64,000 nt of DNA from Cheiracanthium punctorium (GCA_038373885.1 JAWZYV010016978.1:62001-126000); one strand, 5' to 3'; shown: positions 11,448 to 22,560, numbered from the stretch's first letter. Numbers and translations: made by a program. The notes: a model not told the origin generated them from the sequence alone.

Positions 11448-11779
11448 AAGTAAATCTACTCTACTGCGTCCTCTGCAGTGATGGGCGAGAATTAATGGAC
11501 TAGTTATTCACTGTTCAATAGTACAGGTGCATAAATATATTTATATTCCAAAGTGTTTTACGAAGGTTGTAAATTAAATAGTGGCAATATAACTTAGAAA
11601 TTTGCAGAAGAGTGGGTGTGTGCAAATAGGATATGGTAGCGGGGAGATGGCGCTGTGTTCGATGTGTAGAGTCCAAAAAACAGTCGATTTAGTTAGAAGG
11701 GTATTTCTTGTGTGGTGTTAAAGTGAAGAGCTTCGTTTCCATCGCTCTAAAGCATGTTTTCAAAAGGTGATCGGAGGTC

Positions 11780-12345
11780 GAGGCTTAAAATAGAGGTTGC
11801 CCTTACCAAAAATGCAACAGAATGTTACCGAGGATTACGGTAAGCCTGTGGCGAAAATGCATTACCGTATAGGACGGTTGCACGATGGATTGTGGGGAGG
11901 GTGTGATTCTTACGCATGCTGTGCTTGCAGGACAAACTGTCAACGCAGACTGGTATTGCCGATTTCTGCAGCACAATCTGCGTCCGGCTATGCGGCGTAA
12001 AACTCCACGTTTATTGCAAAACAATCTCCCTGTCGTGTTGCATGGCAATGTTGGTTGAAATGTCGCAAACATTGTCACTCTCCTGTTGCAACGGCGCCAA
12101 CGGAAAATCTTTCAACATCCTCCCTATTCACCTGACATGAGCCTTTGTGACTTCGATCTGTTTCCGCAGTTGAGGGAGCCCCCTCCGAGGCCGTCTATTT
12201 CATGACGTTGTAGCTGTACCCTACGCAATAGGGCGCTCCGTCGCTGACATCCAAAATCAACACCTTGCCTGTGGTCACCAACGCCTTCCTGGCATTTGGC
12301 AAAACGTTCTAAGCTTTGGTGGTGATTACATAGGAGGAATTTGAT
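11780..12345 (+). pseudogene. decayed mariner transposase fragment
   Basis: Conceptual translation in changing frames gives an N-terminal block like mariner helix-turn-helix proteins (ENALPYRTVARW). It then jumps to a catalytic-region block (THAVLAGQTVNADWY, LQNNLPVVLHGN) and a C-terminal block (HPPYSPDMSLCDFDLF, then GGDYIGG). The last contains the third catalytic aspartate region of DD34D mariners. The second catalytic aspartate, expected in LHDNA, is glycine (LHGN). A central piece is missing and there are several frameshifts and stops. It lies just upstream of the first Ig exon seen here and is not part of that gene. Terminal repeats were not found. Confidence 0.75.
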
Positions 12346-12474
12346 GTAATTGTAATTGTAAGTTCATTAAATTTTATTTATACCTCTGTTGCCATTACTT
12401 AATTTACAAGCCATGTATAATCGATGCCTCTGGAATGATTTATCTTTCTTGTTAATGGTATTTTTCTGATGCAG

Positions 12475-12759
12475 AATGTGCGACGGATGTTCAGTACGAC
12501 GGCAAGCTGTACTTCGCCGAAGGATCCCCGTTCAACATATCGTGCATTCGCTCTGCCTACGGATCTCCGAAGTGGTACAAAAACGGAAACGTAATAGACC
12601 CTCTGGTCACGGAATTTTCCGTCACAGCCGAGCACTTGCCCCCGTCTCACATCCTGATGGGCCTGCATGTTCAGGAGGCTCTTTGGAGGCACAGAGGGGA
12701 GTACAAGTGCGACTCCCTGAGCAGTGAGACGCACAGGATTGAAATAGTACCTTCAACAG
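12475..12759 (+). CDS. Ig-domain protein, exon encoding Ig-like domain 1
   Basis: The exon is flanked by TTTTTCTGATGCAG and GTAAAT and is phase 1 at both ends (285 bases, 95 codons), the usual layout of an exon that holds one whole Ig domain. With the first split codon as residue 1, the domain shows Cys24, Trp34 (PKWYKNG) and Cys79 in HRGEYKC, the core disulfide and tryptophan of an Ig fold. A sequon N-I-S sits at residue 21. The usual aspartate six residues before the second cysteine is His73. The protein is extracellular, but its start, signal peptide and membrane anchor are outside the recognisable sequence. The product family is not recognised; receptor kinase, adhesion molecule and basigin-like proteins are all possible. 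Confidence 0.88.
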
Positions 12760-12829
12760 GTAAATATAGTCTGCGTTTTATAATATTCGTATAACAACAC
12801 TTACCAATAAGGCTGAAATCTGTTTACGA

Positions 12830-13110
12830 TTTAGGTTTGTCTATCTGTCTTTTCGTGTTCTTCGGGATGGATACTAGACGAGAAAGAGAATTGCAGTTGT
12901 TATGCGAGACGAGACAGGCCTATATCTTCAATGACTGCATAGCGATTTTGCGAGACGAGACAAAGCTTTGCAGCCAGTATGCTAGAAGATACATTTTTTC
13001 TCGTCTCGTAGCCATCCCTATGTATTCTAACTGGTATTCATTGCTACGAAATTGATTTATGATATTATTATGCACTGTACCATGAACCGTATTGAAAATG
13101 GTGTGCATGA
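12830..13110 (+). repeat. repeat family F, diverged copy
   Basis: The segment carries the family landmarks: a GGTTTGTCT(A/G)TCTGTC block, a TACGAAATT block and CTGTACCATGAACCGTATTG followed by AAAATGGTGT. Better copies are at 17906, 38059 and 41270. Confidence 0.5.
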
Positions 13111-13198
13111 AAATTCAATAATTTGTTGAATTGAAAATCAGTTTTTAAAAATCAAATTAAACTTAAAAAGTCGGATTTTAATGCAAAAATGTAATTAC

Positions 13199-13902
13199 AC
13201 GAAGAAAATTTCGGACGATTTGATTGCTGCAACCAGTTGCCGAAACCAAAGTCCCCTAGAGAGGAAAGCCGCGGCGCTTACTTGTGACGTCACACCGAGT
13301 AGGTAAAGCAAAGCGTTTCCATTGAGTTTCTCCTCTCTTCCGCGCCCGAGAGAGAGGAGAAACCCAATAGAAACGCTCTACTTTACCTACTTGGTTTGAC
13401 GTCACAAGTAAGCGCCGCGGCTTTCCTCTCTAGGGGGCATGGCCGAAACTCGTCCAGCAAGTCGATGAGCAAGAAGGTTTGCCATAATGAACAAGCTCAG
13501 CTGTGCTCACAAACACCAGAAATTCGTCACCTAGCGATTGCTAGAGCATGTAATTATAGGTAGCATATTGCCCCAGCAACCTTTTTAAACATTTAGGATC
13601 TCGAAGGTTCCATGAATATGGAATTTCTTGCTTTCAATCAGATCTATTTCCATATCGCTATTTCATTGGAGAGACATTCTTTCTTCGCTCATCAGAGCGA
13701 ACGGTGTCGCTGAGTCTTCTGCCATCTTGTGACGAAGAAAGAGGAAGCACTGCGATTGCTTGGCATTCTAGCAACCTGCAATATTTTAGCCTCTGAACGA
13801 AAAAGTTGGGGTTGACCGTTCCCTAGGTAACCGAGGGAAATTTTCAGAAAAGTGGTTACCGCAACTGGTTGTAGTAACCAAATCGCCCGAAATTTTCTTC
13901 GT
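13199..13902. mobile_element. inverted-repeat element enclosing a CRE-bearing palindrome
   Basis: Outer ends ACGAAGAAAATTTCGG(A/G)CGATTTG (about 45 bp including AACCAGTTGC) are inverted at 13199 and 13902. Nested inside, 13253-13436 is a near-perfect palindrome with arms of about 85 bp beginning CCCCTAGAGAGGAAAGCC. Both palindrome arms contain TGACGTCA (13285 and 13397). No coding sequence and no certain target duplication, so the class is open. Confidence 0.65.
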
Positions 13903-14640
13903 ATAATAAGGCCTTAAGGAAAAAGTGATCTGCAGATCTAAGAAAACTGTGATCCGTGGATCTACTTTTAAAGGCTTGTCTCCATCAGCATCATCCGCAG
14001 TTTTTCAGAAAAAGGGGAAAAAAAACTTCAAAGCATATTTTTCTGTGTCAAATTACATGACACCACTGGAGTATCCGTTATTTGCACGGAAAAAATCGAT
14101 TTTTTTTTTACTCTACGATTGAAATTAATTCTATTTTCTCAAAAAATGCGAAGTTCTTTTACTTGTTATATAAACTTCGTCTTATGGATACTAACTTGAT
14201 GTGAAGCGCAACATCAAAATAATGACAAAAAAAACTATGTCAACGTTACTTGCGATTAAAAAGAAAAAAACGAAAAAAGCGTTTTGCAAACAAATCTATT
14301 CACTTTCAAAATGCCTTATTTCTACAAAATAATTTTTTTTTCCTTTTAGGTTTAAATTTTAGCATTAGGTCTCTAAAATATATTCAAATGATGTGGACAA
14401 CTGATTTACTTTGGCTCGCAATTTGCAAAGCGGTATCGTTTTGCCAAAAACTGCGCTGTCCCGTAGTTGTAGAAGAAACACGCATTTGAACATTGCCTTT
14501 TATGTAGATGGATATACCATTAATTTGATTTCAATAATAGCTCAAAAGGTTTAAATTGCTTCATTTTCTTACGACATGGTTGCTAGGAAAAACACACTAT
14601 GGCTGTCCGCGGCGAGAGAAAACTGCAAGCGTGAATGTGA
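13903..14640. other. no gene; weak repeat relation to 27040-27250
   Basis: Positions 14260-14480 and 27040-27250 share an order of short blocks (CACTTTCAAAATGCC, a TTTTAGGTTTAAATTTTAGC block, then GATGTGGACAACTGATTTA), so both are copies of an old unclassified repeat. The rest shows nothing. Confidence 0.4.
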
Positions 14641-15567
14641 TAGAGATGGCCAATGATTCGATGAGTCGAATAAGTGATTCGAATCTTGGTACTGAGTGGC
14701 TCAGTCTTTACACTCACTCTACTGATTCGAATCTCAAGCCCTCAACTGTGGGGAAATACATTCCAAGTTCGAAGGGAAGGAAAACTTATTTTCCCTTTGC
14801 CATTCCCAGAGATTTTCCCTTACTCTTTCAACTCTTTTCGACTCTTTACGACTCATTTCGACTCTTTACGACTCTTTTCAACTCTGAGTCGATAGATGAT
14901 TTGAAACAGCAAATGAGTGGGTGTGGGTGAGTTGGTCACTGAGTTGGTGCAGCAACGAATCTTTACTGATTCAGTGTTTCGCTCTGTTTCGGTGATTGTA
15001 TACGATCGTAGAGATTTGTTAGTTTTTCGAATCTTCTATCGACTCAGAGTCGAAAGGAGTCGAAAAGAGTTGAAAGGATGTTTCATTTAATTGAAGTTTT
15101 TTTTTCGAATCTTTGGTGTTTCATTTCTTGGTTGGTGGTCGGATTTAAAGTTTCATCTGTCTGTGGGTGTGGAGTGGGTCGAACATCGTTTGCTTTTGGC
15201 GGGGGGCATAGGCGTTACTTCCTAAGGGCAAGAGGGGTCAATCCCCCCCCCCCGAAAAAAAATTAAGAAAAAAAACGGAACGTTAAGTTTACATGGTGGC
15301 GGGTTTTCATGTGAAGGGAAATAGAATGAAATAAAGTTAGGATTGTGCTTGTCACTTTTAATGAAGGATACAGGGGCGGTATTAAGCGCTCTCAGAAAAG
15401 CACTTTGTAGTAAGCAAAATAACATTTCGCTTTATTGCTGCAGATTTCGTTTAAGATATTTTTTTTACCTTGTTTGTCGTTTAAGGGGAATTATTTTATT
15501 TTGTTTCGTAATTCAGAGAAATACAAAATAGGGTCTAAATAAGCAGTGGAGTAGTTAGTGTTATTGA

Positions 15568-15683
15568 CAGTGGCGTAGCCAGGATTTTATTTCGGGGTGG
15601 GCTGGGTATCAAATTTAAAGATAAAGTTCAATTGTAAGCTAAGTAAAGGGTCTCATTTTTTTTGGGGGGGGGGCAGCAGCCCC
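15568..15683. mobile_element. truncated hAT MITE, CAG(N)GGCGTAGC family
   Basis: The left end and interior match the 10142-10288 copy (CAGTGGCGTAGCCAGG, then GGGCTGGGTATCAAA). The right end is lost at a new sequence, CAGTAGGACTGGGCC, which may itself be the end of another small element containing ATCGATAAATATCGA words. Confidence 0.65.
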
Positions 15684-15812
15684 TCAGTAGGACTGGGCCA
15701 AAAATCGATAAATATCGACATATCGGTTTTATTTCAACATCAAATATCCGATATTCCCATTTTCATTTCAGTGAAATCTCGAATTCGATAAAGGTCAAAA
15801 ATACAGGCCGGC

Positions 15813-15980
15813 CAGGGGCGTAGCCAGAAATTTTTCATGGGGGGGGGTTATGACTACTGCAACTCATATATATGTATACGTGTGTATGATAATGTAGTGA
15901 AGAATATACATTTTATATGGCAAAAAATTCCTCATGGGGGGTTATGACCCCCCTAACCCCCCCCCTTGGCTACGCCTCTG
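15813..15980. mobile_element. hAT MITE, CAG(N)GGCGTAGC family
   Basis: A 168-bp element runs from CAGGGGCGTAGCCAG to TTGGCTACGCCTCTG with an exact 8-bp duplication AGGCCGGC (15805-15812, 15981-15988). Its interior closely matches the copy at 55338-55507 (ATGACTACTGCAACTCATAT and GAAGAATATACATTTT). Confidence 0.9.
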
Positions 15981-16091
15981 AGGCCGGCGATAAGAAAATC
16001 CTGAGATCAATACCAGCTTGTGATGCTTTTGCTACTGCTTTCTCTCCGTTGATGACGATGCCGGATCGCGGAAAAAACAGCTCCATGGTTT

Positions 16092-16610
16092 ATTAGTCTA
16101 ATTACCATAATTAATTAACGTATATCTCGGAACCTATCCATTGGAGCGCGTTTTTATTGATTCTCGACCCCCCCTAGACTCAACACCCCACCGATACTTA
16201 AAATTTCGAATGCTTTGACACCAAACTTAACCTTTTAATCTTACAGGCCCAGGGGGTCATACGAAGCTCCCCTATATTTTCAATTTGGGCATTTTAGACA
16301 CTAGCCTCCTCCGGCGGCATCTCCAAAGTCTGGAAACCATCCCAGAGCCAATTTCTACATGTTTGCAGTCCTTTTAAGCCTCAATCATAGTTAATTAGTC
16401 TAATTACTATAATTAATTAACGTATATCTCGGAAACTATCCATCGGAGCGCGTTTTTATTGATTCTCGACCCCCCTTAGGAACTCTCATCGTTACATAAA
16501 ATTTCGAATACTTTGACACCAAACTTAACCTTTTAATCTTACAGGCCCAGGGGGTCATACGAAGCTCCCCTGTATTTTCATTTCGGGCAGTTTAAACACT
16601 AGTTTTACTC
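16092..16610. repeat. tandem duplication, 302-bp period
   Basis: ATTAGTCTAATTAC(C/T)ATAATT begins at 16092 and again at 16394. The shared sequence continues through TGATTCTCGACCCCCC and CCCAGGGGGTCATACGAAGC. The second copy is shorter and stops near 16610. Confidence 0.8.
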
Positions 16611-16838
16611 GAGCAAGGAGAGAGAGATGCTAACTGCCCGAGAACTCAGCGGAGAAGAAACCCGATGAATGGGTGAAGGGTGTTTAAATAGTACGGCTTT
16701 CGGCGCAGAGAGAGGGAAAATTTCTTTAGTTGTTTTATTGATTCAAGATTCGAATCACTGATTCGAATCATCGAAGTAGTGAGTGAGTCGAGATTCGAAT
16801 CAGTAAAATGAGTCGAACCGCCCATCTCTAGAATGTGA

Positions 16839-17905
16839 AAAGAATGTTTTGAGCCCCAACTTTCTTTCTGTTTGTCAGATTCTCGTATGAATTGTAATTC
16901 TATAAACGAGCATTGCATTTTAGTTTTAGATACATGAAATACTCCCGTATAAACTGCAATATATGACACAAAACAGCGCCTAAATTATAACTATGCTTTT
17001 GAATGAACGAGTGGAACAGTGCTTTTTATTTTCTCCTAACAGATGAAAATAATATCTAGTAATATCTGTCTATCTAGAGACAATATGTATGTGTGTTTGT
17101 TGTTTCTGCACTTGAGAATGAATGAATTTAGTAAAATTGTACGCTGTCATGCGCAACTGCATACAAACTTTATCTTTTGAATGAGAAGACAGTTTAGATT
17201 TATGCTGTGTAATATTTTTGTACGAGGAAAATTTACAATGAAGGTTGCTTTATCTGTTTAGAAGTAGTGTCCGGCTATGACTAAGGGGAAAGAGTAAGTC
17301 ATGTGTCGGTGCAATCGTTGCAAAATAACTCCAAGTTTCTTTTAGTCATGCTATGTACAGGGTTGCCGAAACAATTAAACTTCCCCGTCTCAGGGAATGT
17401 TCAAGATATTCAGAATGACGAGAAATGTTGGACAAATTCGCGATTTCTCGAATGAAAAACAAACAAACGCTTGAATCGTTTAAAAATATTAAAAAAAAAG
17501 AAAGGAAGAAATAAAAACGAAAAAGTTTAGTTCAAGGTCCGACAGGCGACGCTTCAGATTTAGGCTAAAATGTTCTATAAATGCAAAATTAATTAATGTG
17601 CAAATTAATATTCTATGCATCAGATAGTCAGCAGTTGCATTTTGTTGCATATAAACATCCTCATTAGATTTCACCAAACCAAATTTAGACTAAATTATTT
17701 TTTTTCCATCAATAATGTTTTCTTTTTTTTTTTCTTTCTTTTTTTCCTTCCTTTCTTTCTTTTTTTTTTTTTTAATCAGAACTATCAACAAGGCACTGAA
17801 AACGCTGAATCCGGCGACAATTTCGCCTGTCAATACATTCTATTTTTTATTTAAAAAAATTAAAAATTTCGAAAAAAAATTAAAAGAATGTGGTCTATTT
17901 TTAAC
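16839..17905. other. no gene; pyrimidine-rich run
   Basis: No recognisable coding or element ends. Positions 17698-17775 form a T/C-rich low-complexity tract whose phenylalanine-rich translations are artefacts. Confidence 0.5.
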
Positions 17906-18200
17906 ACTTTCCAACAAGGTTGGAAAGTGTTTATGATTTCGGTTTGTCTGTCTGTCCGTCCGTGTCCAACACCCGTAAATATGTATCGATTTCTACGAAA
18001 TTTATATATGTTATTCTTTGTTTTTCTTATCCACTATATCATGTACCCTATTGAAAAAGGTCTATGTAGAATTTATAGTTTTTCTACAGGAGCACTCAAA
18101 ATATTCCCAATACATTGCGCTCTATGGGAAGATATTCTGCAAAGCGTATCATCCTACTATATAGTTACGCTGATCCCGGATTCCTAGCTAAAACTTCTTC
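17906..18200 (+). repeat. repeat family F, well-preserved copy
   Basis: It begins with the hairpin ACTTTCCAACAAGGTTGGAAAGT followed by TTTATGATTTCGGTTTGTC, then GTCTGTCCGTCCG, a TATCGATTTCTACGAAATT block, a CATGTACCCTATTG block and CTACAGGAGCACTCAAAAT. Related copies are at 12830, 20860, 38059 and 41270, and inverted at 50150 and 57240. Non-coding; class unknown. Confidence 0.65.
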
Positions 18201-18404
18201 CCGCCATTACTGCAAAAAGATTACAAAGTTAGCACAAAAAGTCTAATATATACACCGTTTGTACAATCCTCTTGAAATTTTTCATAAATATGGATAAAAA
18301 TATTGAAAAAAAATCTGTGTTGTTTTAAAAATCTGAAAATCTACCCGTTGCTCCTTTTCAAAGAGATTTTTCGCTAATTACAGTTACATTTCATTTCCGC
18401 GAGT

Positions 18405-18565
18405 AAAAAAAGTTAATCATTTGCGTGACAAAATTAACTATTGCAAGTGAGAATAACCTCACATTGATGTCACAGTTATCAAGAATAAAAAAAGTTAATC
18501 ATTTGCTTGACAAAATTAGCTATTGCAAGTGAGAATGACTTCACATTGATGTCACATTTATCATG
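18405..18565. repeat. 82-bp tandem duplication
   Basis: AAAAAAAGTTAATCATTTGC starts at 18405 and 18487. The two units share TATTGCAAGTGAGAAT and CACATTGATGTCACA, with a few substitutions. Confidence 0.8.
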
Positions 18566-19419
18566 CTTTTACCAGATTTATAAGTTTAATTTTGTTTTCA
18601 CAAATAAAAGGATCTCCTCGGGATGTTTCCAGCGAAATGAAATCGTTAAAATGCGAAAAGTTTCCGAACGTTCCCAAAAGAGCATGAAATTTGATTTGAG
18701 TATCTATATAAATAAAACAAACTGTAAAATGTCAGTTAGTTGGTTGGTTAGTTAGTTTGTCTGTGTCTGGCGTTGCTCCGAAACGGATGATCGTAGACCT
18801 ACCAATTTTTGTATAGAAATTCTCCAGGACGGGTCCACCTCGAAGCGATTTTTTCGAAATTCGAATTATTTTAGGAGATATCGATAAAAAGCATGTCGCA
18901 AAAGGCTAATTTTTGGTCCGCCATTTCGCAATTGTAACCCCGCAGTGGAAAAAGAGAGAATGTAGCATAACTAGGTTGCCATATTTGGCAAGTTTATTAA
19001 ATGATTCAGACTCTTGGAGTAAAAATAAAAGAATAACGATTTTGTTTGTTAAGATTATTTGCAAGGTTGTTTTTTAATTAAAATATCGTGTGCATGTGAA
19101 ATCAGAGCAGGCATGAAATGTTTTATACTCAAAAGAAAAATAGGATTTGGAAATTTTCCGCAACTAAAATGTGCAACTTTTTAATTTAGCGAAAAATAAA
19201 ATGGTTGATGTGCGATTTTGAGGAGATGATTCTAACGCTTGGCGCAATTTATTGTAATTTTATCGTCTGCTACTTGGGTTATGAATACACCTGAGAATAA
19301 GTTTTTGAAATTTTCATTCAGATGGAAATGTGCACTTTTCTGCGCAATTTCCCCCCATCTATTTCTAATATATTACATCCAGAAAAAGGATGTTGGAAAT
19401 ATCAATTTTAATTTTGTTT

Positions 19420-19562
19420 ATTCACACTCATGAATAATGATGTACTTTCCAACTTAATGAAATAAGGGAAGAAAATAGGGAAGACACATGGATTATAATA
19501 CGCTTTTAATATATAGCACTTTAGTGCGCATTTAAAATCTGAAAGTGTTTCAGATTTTCTCC
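19420..19562 (-). repeat. repeat family H, inverted copy
   Basis: Read on the minus strand it begins with the hairpin AATCTGAAACACTTTCAGATT and continues to CATTAAGTTGGAAAGT and CATGAGTGTG, matching copies at 32218 and 35291. Confidence 0.7.
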
Positions 19563-19684
19563 CCCCCCCCTTTGCGTTTTTTGATAACGCCGATATTTAT
19601 AGAAGGTCTTCAGAATTAATATAGGACGAAAATAATTTATACCTTTTGTAGGTTTTTATCACTAAACCATCTTATTTTTGTAAC

Positions 19685-19838
19685 GAGGGGCGGCCAAACA
19701 CGGTAAGCAAGGCAATCATCGCATCGGGGTGCCGGCTTCGAAGGGGCGTCATGTCGAACTCAAAAACTAAGTAGAGCATAAAAGAGGACGTCTTTTTTAT
19801 ATTGGTAGGGGGCGACACTTACCGTAGGGTCGCTCCTG
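19685..19838. mobile_element. hAT MITE with GGGGCGGCC ends
   Basis: A 154-bp element runs from GAGGGGCGGCC to GGGTCGCTCCTG with an exact 8-bp duplication TTTGTAAC (19677-19684, 19839-19846). ACGGTAAG near the left end and CTTACCGT near the right end extend the inverted repeat. The first base deviates from the usual C. Confidence 0.7.
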
Positions 19839-20104
19839 TTTGTAACATCTTAATATTAAATTCCATTCAGAATCTGAGAGATTTCAGTGCCAAGAAAGAC
19901 GGGAGGAACATGATTCTCTCCGAACAAGATTTTTTAAGATGGCGAACCAACTGGTGGCCGGAGTCGGCTAGTATATAATAAAAATTGACCACGTATTTAT
20001 TTTAGGTGGACAAAGATTAAATATATTGATTGTAGGCATGCTTTCGTCAAATGTCTCTTCTAGCGCCCGTGGTCATTGCCTCCACAACGGGCTTTGACTT
20101 CTAG

Positions 20105-20859
20105 TTTAAGAGATATTCTGTTATTTCAAATGAAACAAAACTGGTATATGTTACTGAGGATTATAAGAGGAAGCTTTCCATTAAAAACAGTGCCTGTATC
20201 GTTAATAGTTCTACTACAGGAGCACTCAAAATAATTCCAATGCAATACGGTCAGAGGCAGTTTAGAGACAGACATCCATTTAAAGCATGTAATAATGTCC
20301 TACTATATAATTAGCTAATAATCGGACAACGATCGTGTGCCTCCCTCAAAATTTGCACCAAAAGTAACCAATGTTGGCGACTTTTTCGATAAATTGCCAA
20401 ATATGGTGAGCAAAGATGCTTTGAAAAATGAACCAAGCTTGGCGATATTTTCATTATTTCACGCTAAATCAAAAAACATCTAATGTGATAATATTAAGAT
20501 ATGGCGATTTCATTGGAAATTTTGGAAATTTGTTACTCGCGCTGTAATTAACCGCTGTATTATGTTTTGTTGGCATGACTAAGGTCTATCTGCCTAGGAG
20601 TGGAGGAGGGGGGGGGGGTGCGTCGGTCGGAGGAATTTCTCCAACCGACGAAAATCCGCTACTGCGTTAGAACCCAAAAGGGATTCTAAACGCATTAACA
20701 GATTTACATGGAGCAAAATTGCAAAGTTTGATTTTTTTAGCGCATGAAAAATTAATTTTAAACTGTTAACCCTATGAAAATCCATTTCTTGCTCTCTGTG
20801 TTCGTGCGATACTGTTATGTTGTATATGAGGTATGTTTATAATTTTAAGTTACTAACAA
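20105..20859. other. no gene; SINE-tail-like fragment at 20600-20710
   Basis: Positions 20600-20710 contain GGTCGGAGGAATTT and GCGTTAGAACCC blocks that resemble the body of the SINE family listed at 42788. A related block is near 41080. Nothing else is recognisable. Confidence 0.4.
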
Positions 20860-21470
20860 GTTTGAGAGGTGTTAATGATTTCGGTTTGTTGTCTGTTCTG
20901 CTGTCCACCCGTCCAGTGTTCTAACTGTCTTAAATATACATCGATTTGTGCGAAAGTTATGTTTTTCTATGTACAGTACCGTGTGCCCTATTGAAAATGG
21001 TGTAGGTAGTAGTTTTTACAGGAGAAAAAAAAATCCAATACATTGCTCTCTATAGGCAGCCATTCTTGAAGACGTAATTTAGAGATATTCGGTTTTTGAA
21101 AGGAAACAAAAGTGACATACATATTATTAAAGCTCTTAAAATAATGCCCACCTTTGAAAATAGTATCTGTATTATTAATAGCTCTTCTAGAGGAACAGTC
21201 AAAAGAATTCTAACACATTACAATCTGTGGTATTTGAGCGACACAAATGCATTTCCAGCACAAGACAATGAGTATAAAATTTTTATATTCTTAAATTAAA
21301 TGACGGAAAAGACTTTTAAAGGTCTTCAACAGGGTCTCATAAAATTGCATTTATAGTAAAAATGCAAAATTATGTTATCTGCGAAATCTCCCCAGATTTA
21401 AGGAAATGCATCGCCAAATTTGGTGCAAAAAATTGCTGCGTTGGAAAGTGCTTTATAATCTATGCGTTTG
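20860..21470 (+). repeat. repeat family F, diverged copy
   Basis: Family landmarks ATGATTTCGGTTTGTTG, TACATCGATTTGTGCGAAA and GCCCTATTGAAAATGGTGTA appear in order, followed by a second AATAGCTCTTCTAGAGGAAC block. It ends with TTGGAAAGTG and GCATGATTTATA near 21480, as does the copy at 41270-41940. Confidence 0.55.
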
Positions 21471-22439
21471 GCATGATTTATATTTCTCGTTTTATCTTTT
21501 TACCAAACTTCATTTCATTTGTGAGTGAAATGAATTAATTATAAAGATAATTTTAACACGATGATTGTTTTGCACTGAGAACATGAATATCCCGTGACAC
21601 GTGAATAGTAGCGAGTGGGAGAGGGATGGCCATTTAAATCCACCACAAGCAGAGTCTTAAATTTAATCCAAGAAGATTTTCAGTGTACTGTGACAGCTTG
21701 CAGCCTTGAAGAGGATGAAAAAGTCGATCAAAGAAGCTTTTTGCGAGGTCATATTGGAAGAGTTTTGCCCATCCCATATTTTAAGTGTTCGAACATCCTG
21801 TAGCAAATTTTGAATCGCGCTTATTTCATTTCTGATTCCTTTTGAAATATGTTCGCAATTGCACTTTTGTAATTATGTTATGTAATGTAATTCAAATTGA
21901 AGGTGGGGGGGGGGACTGAAAAACACCTGCGAATATTATGATTCCAATACGCATAGTTCGGACTGAAAGGGTTAATATATATATATATTAATTTCAATAT
22001 TCACAATAAATAAAATAAATTCAGGGGACTTACATTCAGTGGTGAAACATTTAGAAATATATTTCTAAATGTTTAACTTTTATTTATAAGTACTTGAAAA
22101 ATATTTCAATTATTTTATATTGAAAAATATTTCAATATAAAATTATAAGGTTTCGGCTAGGCATGTCAATTCTAACAATCATTAAGTCATTACAGGATGA
22201 AAACAAATTAATACTAATCTGTTTCTACATCAGTACTTAAGATTGTGAGTAGGATAGCTCCACGTAAATAAAATCTGCACACTTAACGTAAATGTAAGAA
22301 TTTAAAAAAGTAATTAATTACATACAAGGTAGATTTATATCAATTATAGTTCCAGAAAACTGCACTTTGTTACGTGAATAAATTCTAGAAAATTTCCCTA
22401 TTTTGTATTTTCTCTTTCTTTCATTCTTTTTCTCCTTAG
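21471..22439. other. no gene; small hairpins
   Basis: AACATTTAGAAATATATTTC pairs with itself near 22050 and GAAATATTTTTC-type hairpins follow near 22090-22135. GAAAGGGTTAA at 21966 resembles a TTAA-element terminus but has no partner I can see. Confidence 0.4.
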
Positions 22440-22560
22440 GTACAGATCAAAAATTGCGCGTTGCAGAAACAGGGCGCCAGAAAAAAGTAGTTTTGAGACC
22501 TGGCAAAACATTGGAGATACTTTGTGATAAAGAAGAACCGGATGCTTTTCCCATTAACTG
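22440..22560 (+). CDS. Ig-domain protein, first half of Ig-like domain 2
   Basis: The acceptor is TTTTTCTCCTTAG and the donor is GTACGT. Entry is in phase 1 and exit in phase 2, inside the tryptophan codon (TG|G). The 121 bases continue the reading frame of the domain-1 exon without a stop. Counting from the split glycine, the half-domain holds the strand before Cys29 (LRPGKTLEILC) and ends at the core Trp41 after PIN. The second half is supplied by the exon at 30038. The spacing, from a basic linker (GRQKK) to the first cysteine, fits an I-set-type domain. Nothing in this exon alone defines the family. Confidence 0.85.

Larger units (their letters stand above)
14641..16830. mobile_element. 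hAT-like element with TAGAGATGG ends
   Basis: The 2.2-kb element starts TAGAGATGGCC and ends GCCCATCTCTA, with an exact 8-bp duplication GAATGTGA (14633-14640, 16831-16838). Its subterminal regions are packed with GATTCGAATC and with the tandem words GACTC(T/A)TTTCGACTCTTTAC (14820-14890 and 16740-16810). The interior holds two CAG-type hAT MITEs and a 302-bp tandem duplication. No transposase is visible. Ends resemble the 28149-28560 element. Confidence 0.8.
18703..20104 (+). mobile_element. candidate non-autonomous Helitron
   Basis: The left end after A reads TCTATATAAATAAAAC, similar to known Helitron 5' ends. The proposed right end is CTAG (20101-20104) followed by T, eight bases after a hairpin with stem GCCCGT/ACGGGC. 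No terminal inverted repeat or target duplication is present, as expected for Helitrons. An alternative CTAG end lies at 19968-19971. A hAT MITE and a repeat-H copy lie inside. Assignment is by ends only. Confidence 0.4.
12760..22439 (+). other. intron 1 (between Ig domains 1 and 2)
   Basis: This 9.7-kb intron begins GTAAAT and ends TCTCCTTAG. It is phase 1. It is filled with the repeats listed between 12830 and 21470. Confidence 0.85.

Noticed and set aside
11797..12140. Cysteine-rich small proteins
   Set aside because: They are out-of-frame readings of the decayed mariner transposase.
12399..12734. Minus-strand 111-codon open stretch
   Set aside because: It is the shadow of the Ig domain 1 exon; splice sites and Ig residues fix the plus strand.
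17615..17936. Phenylalanine-rich hydrophobic open stretches that look like membrane segments
   Set aside because: They come from a T/C-rich run; no signal, topology or partner exon supports them.
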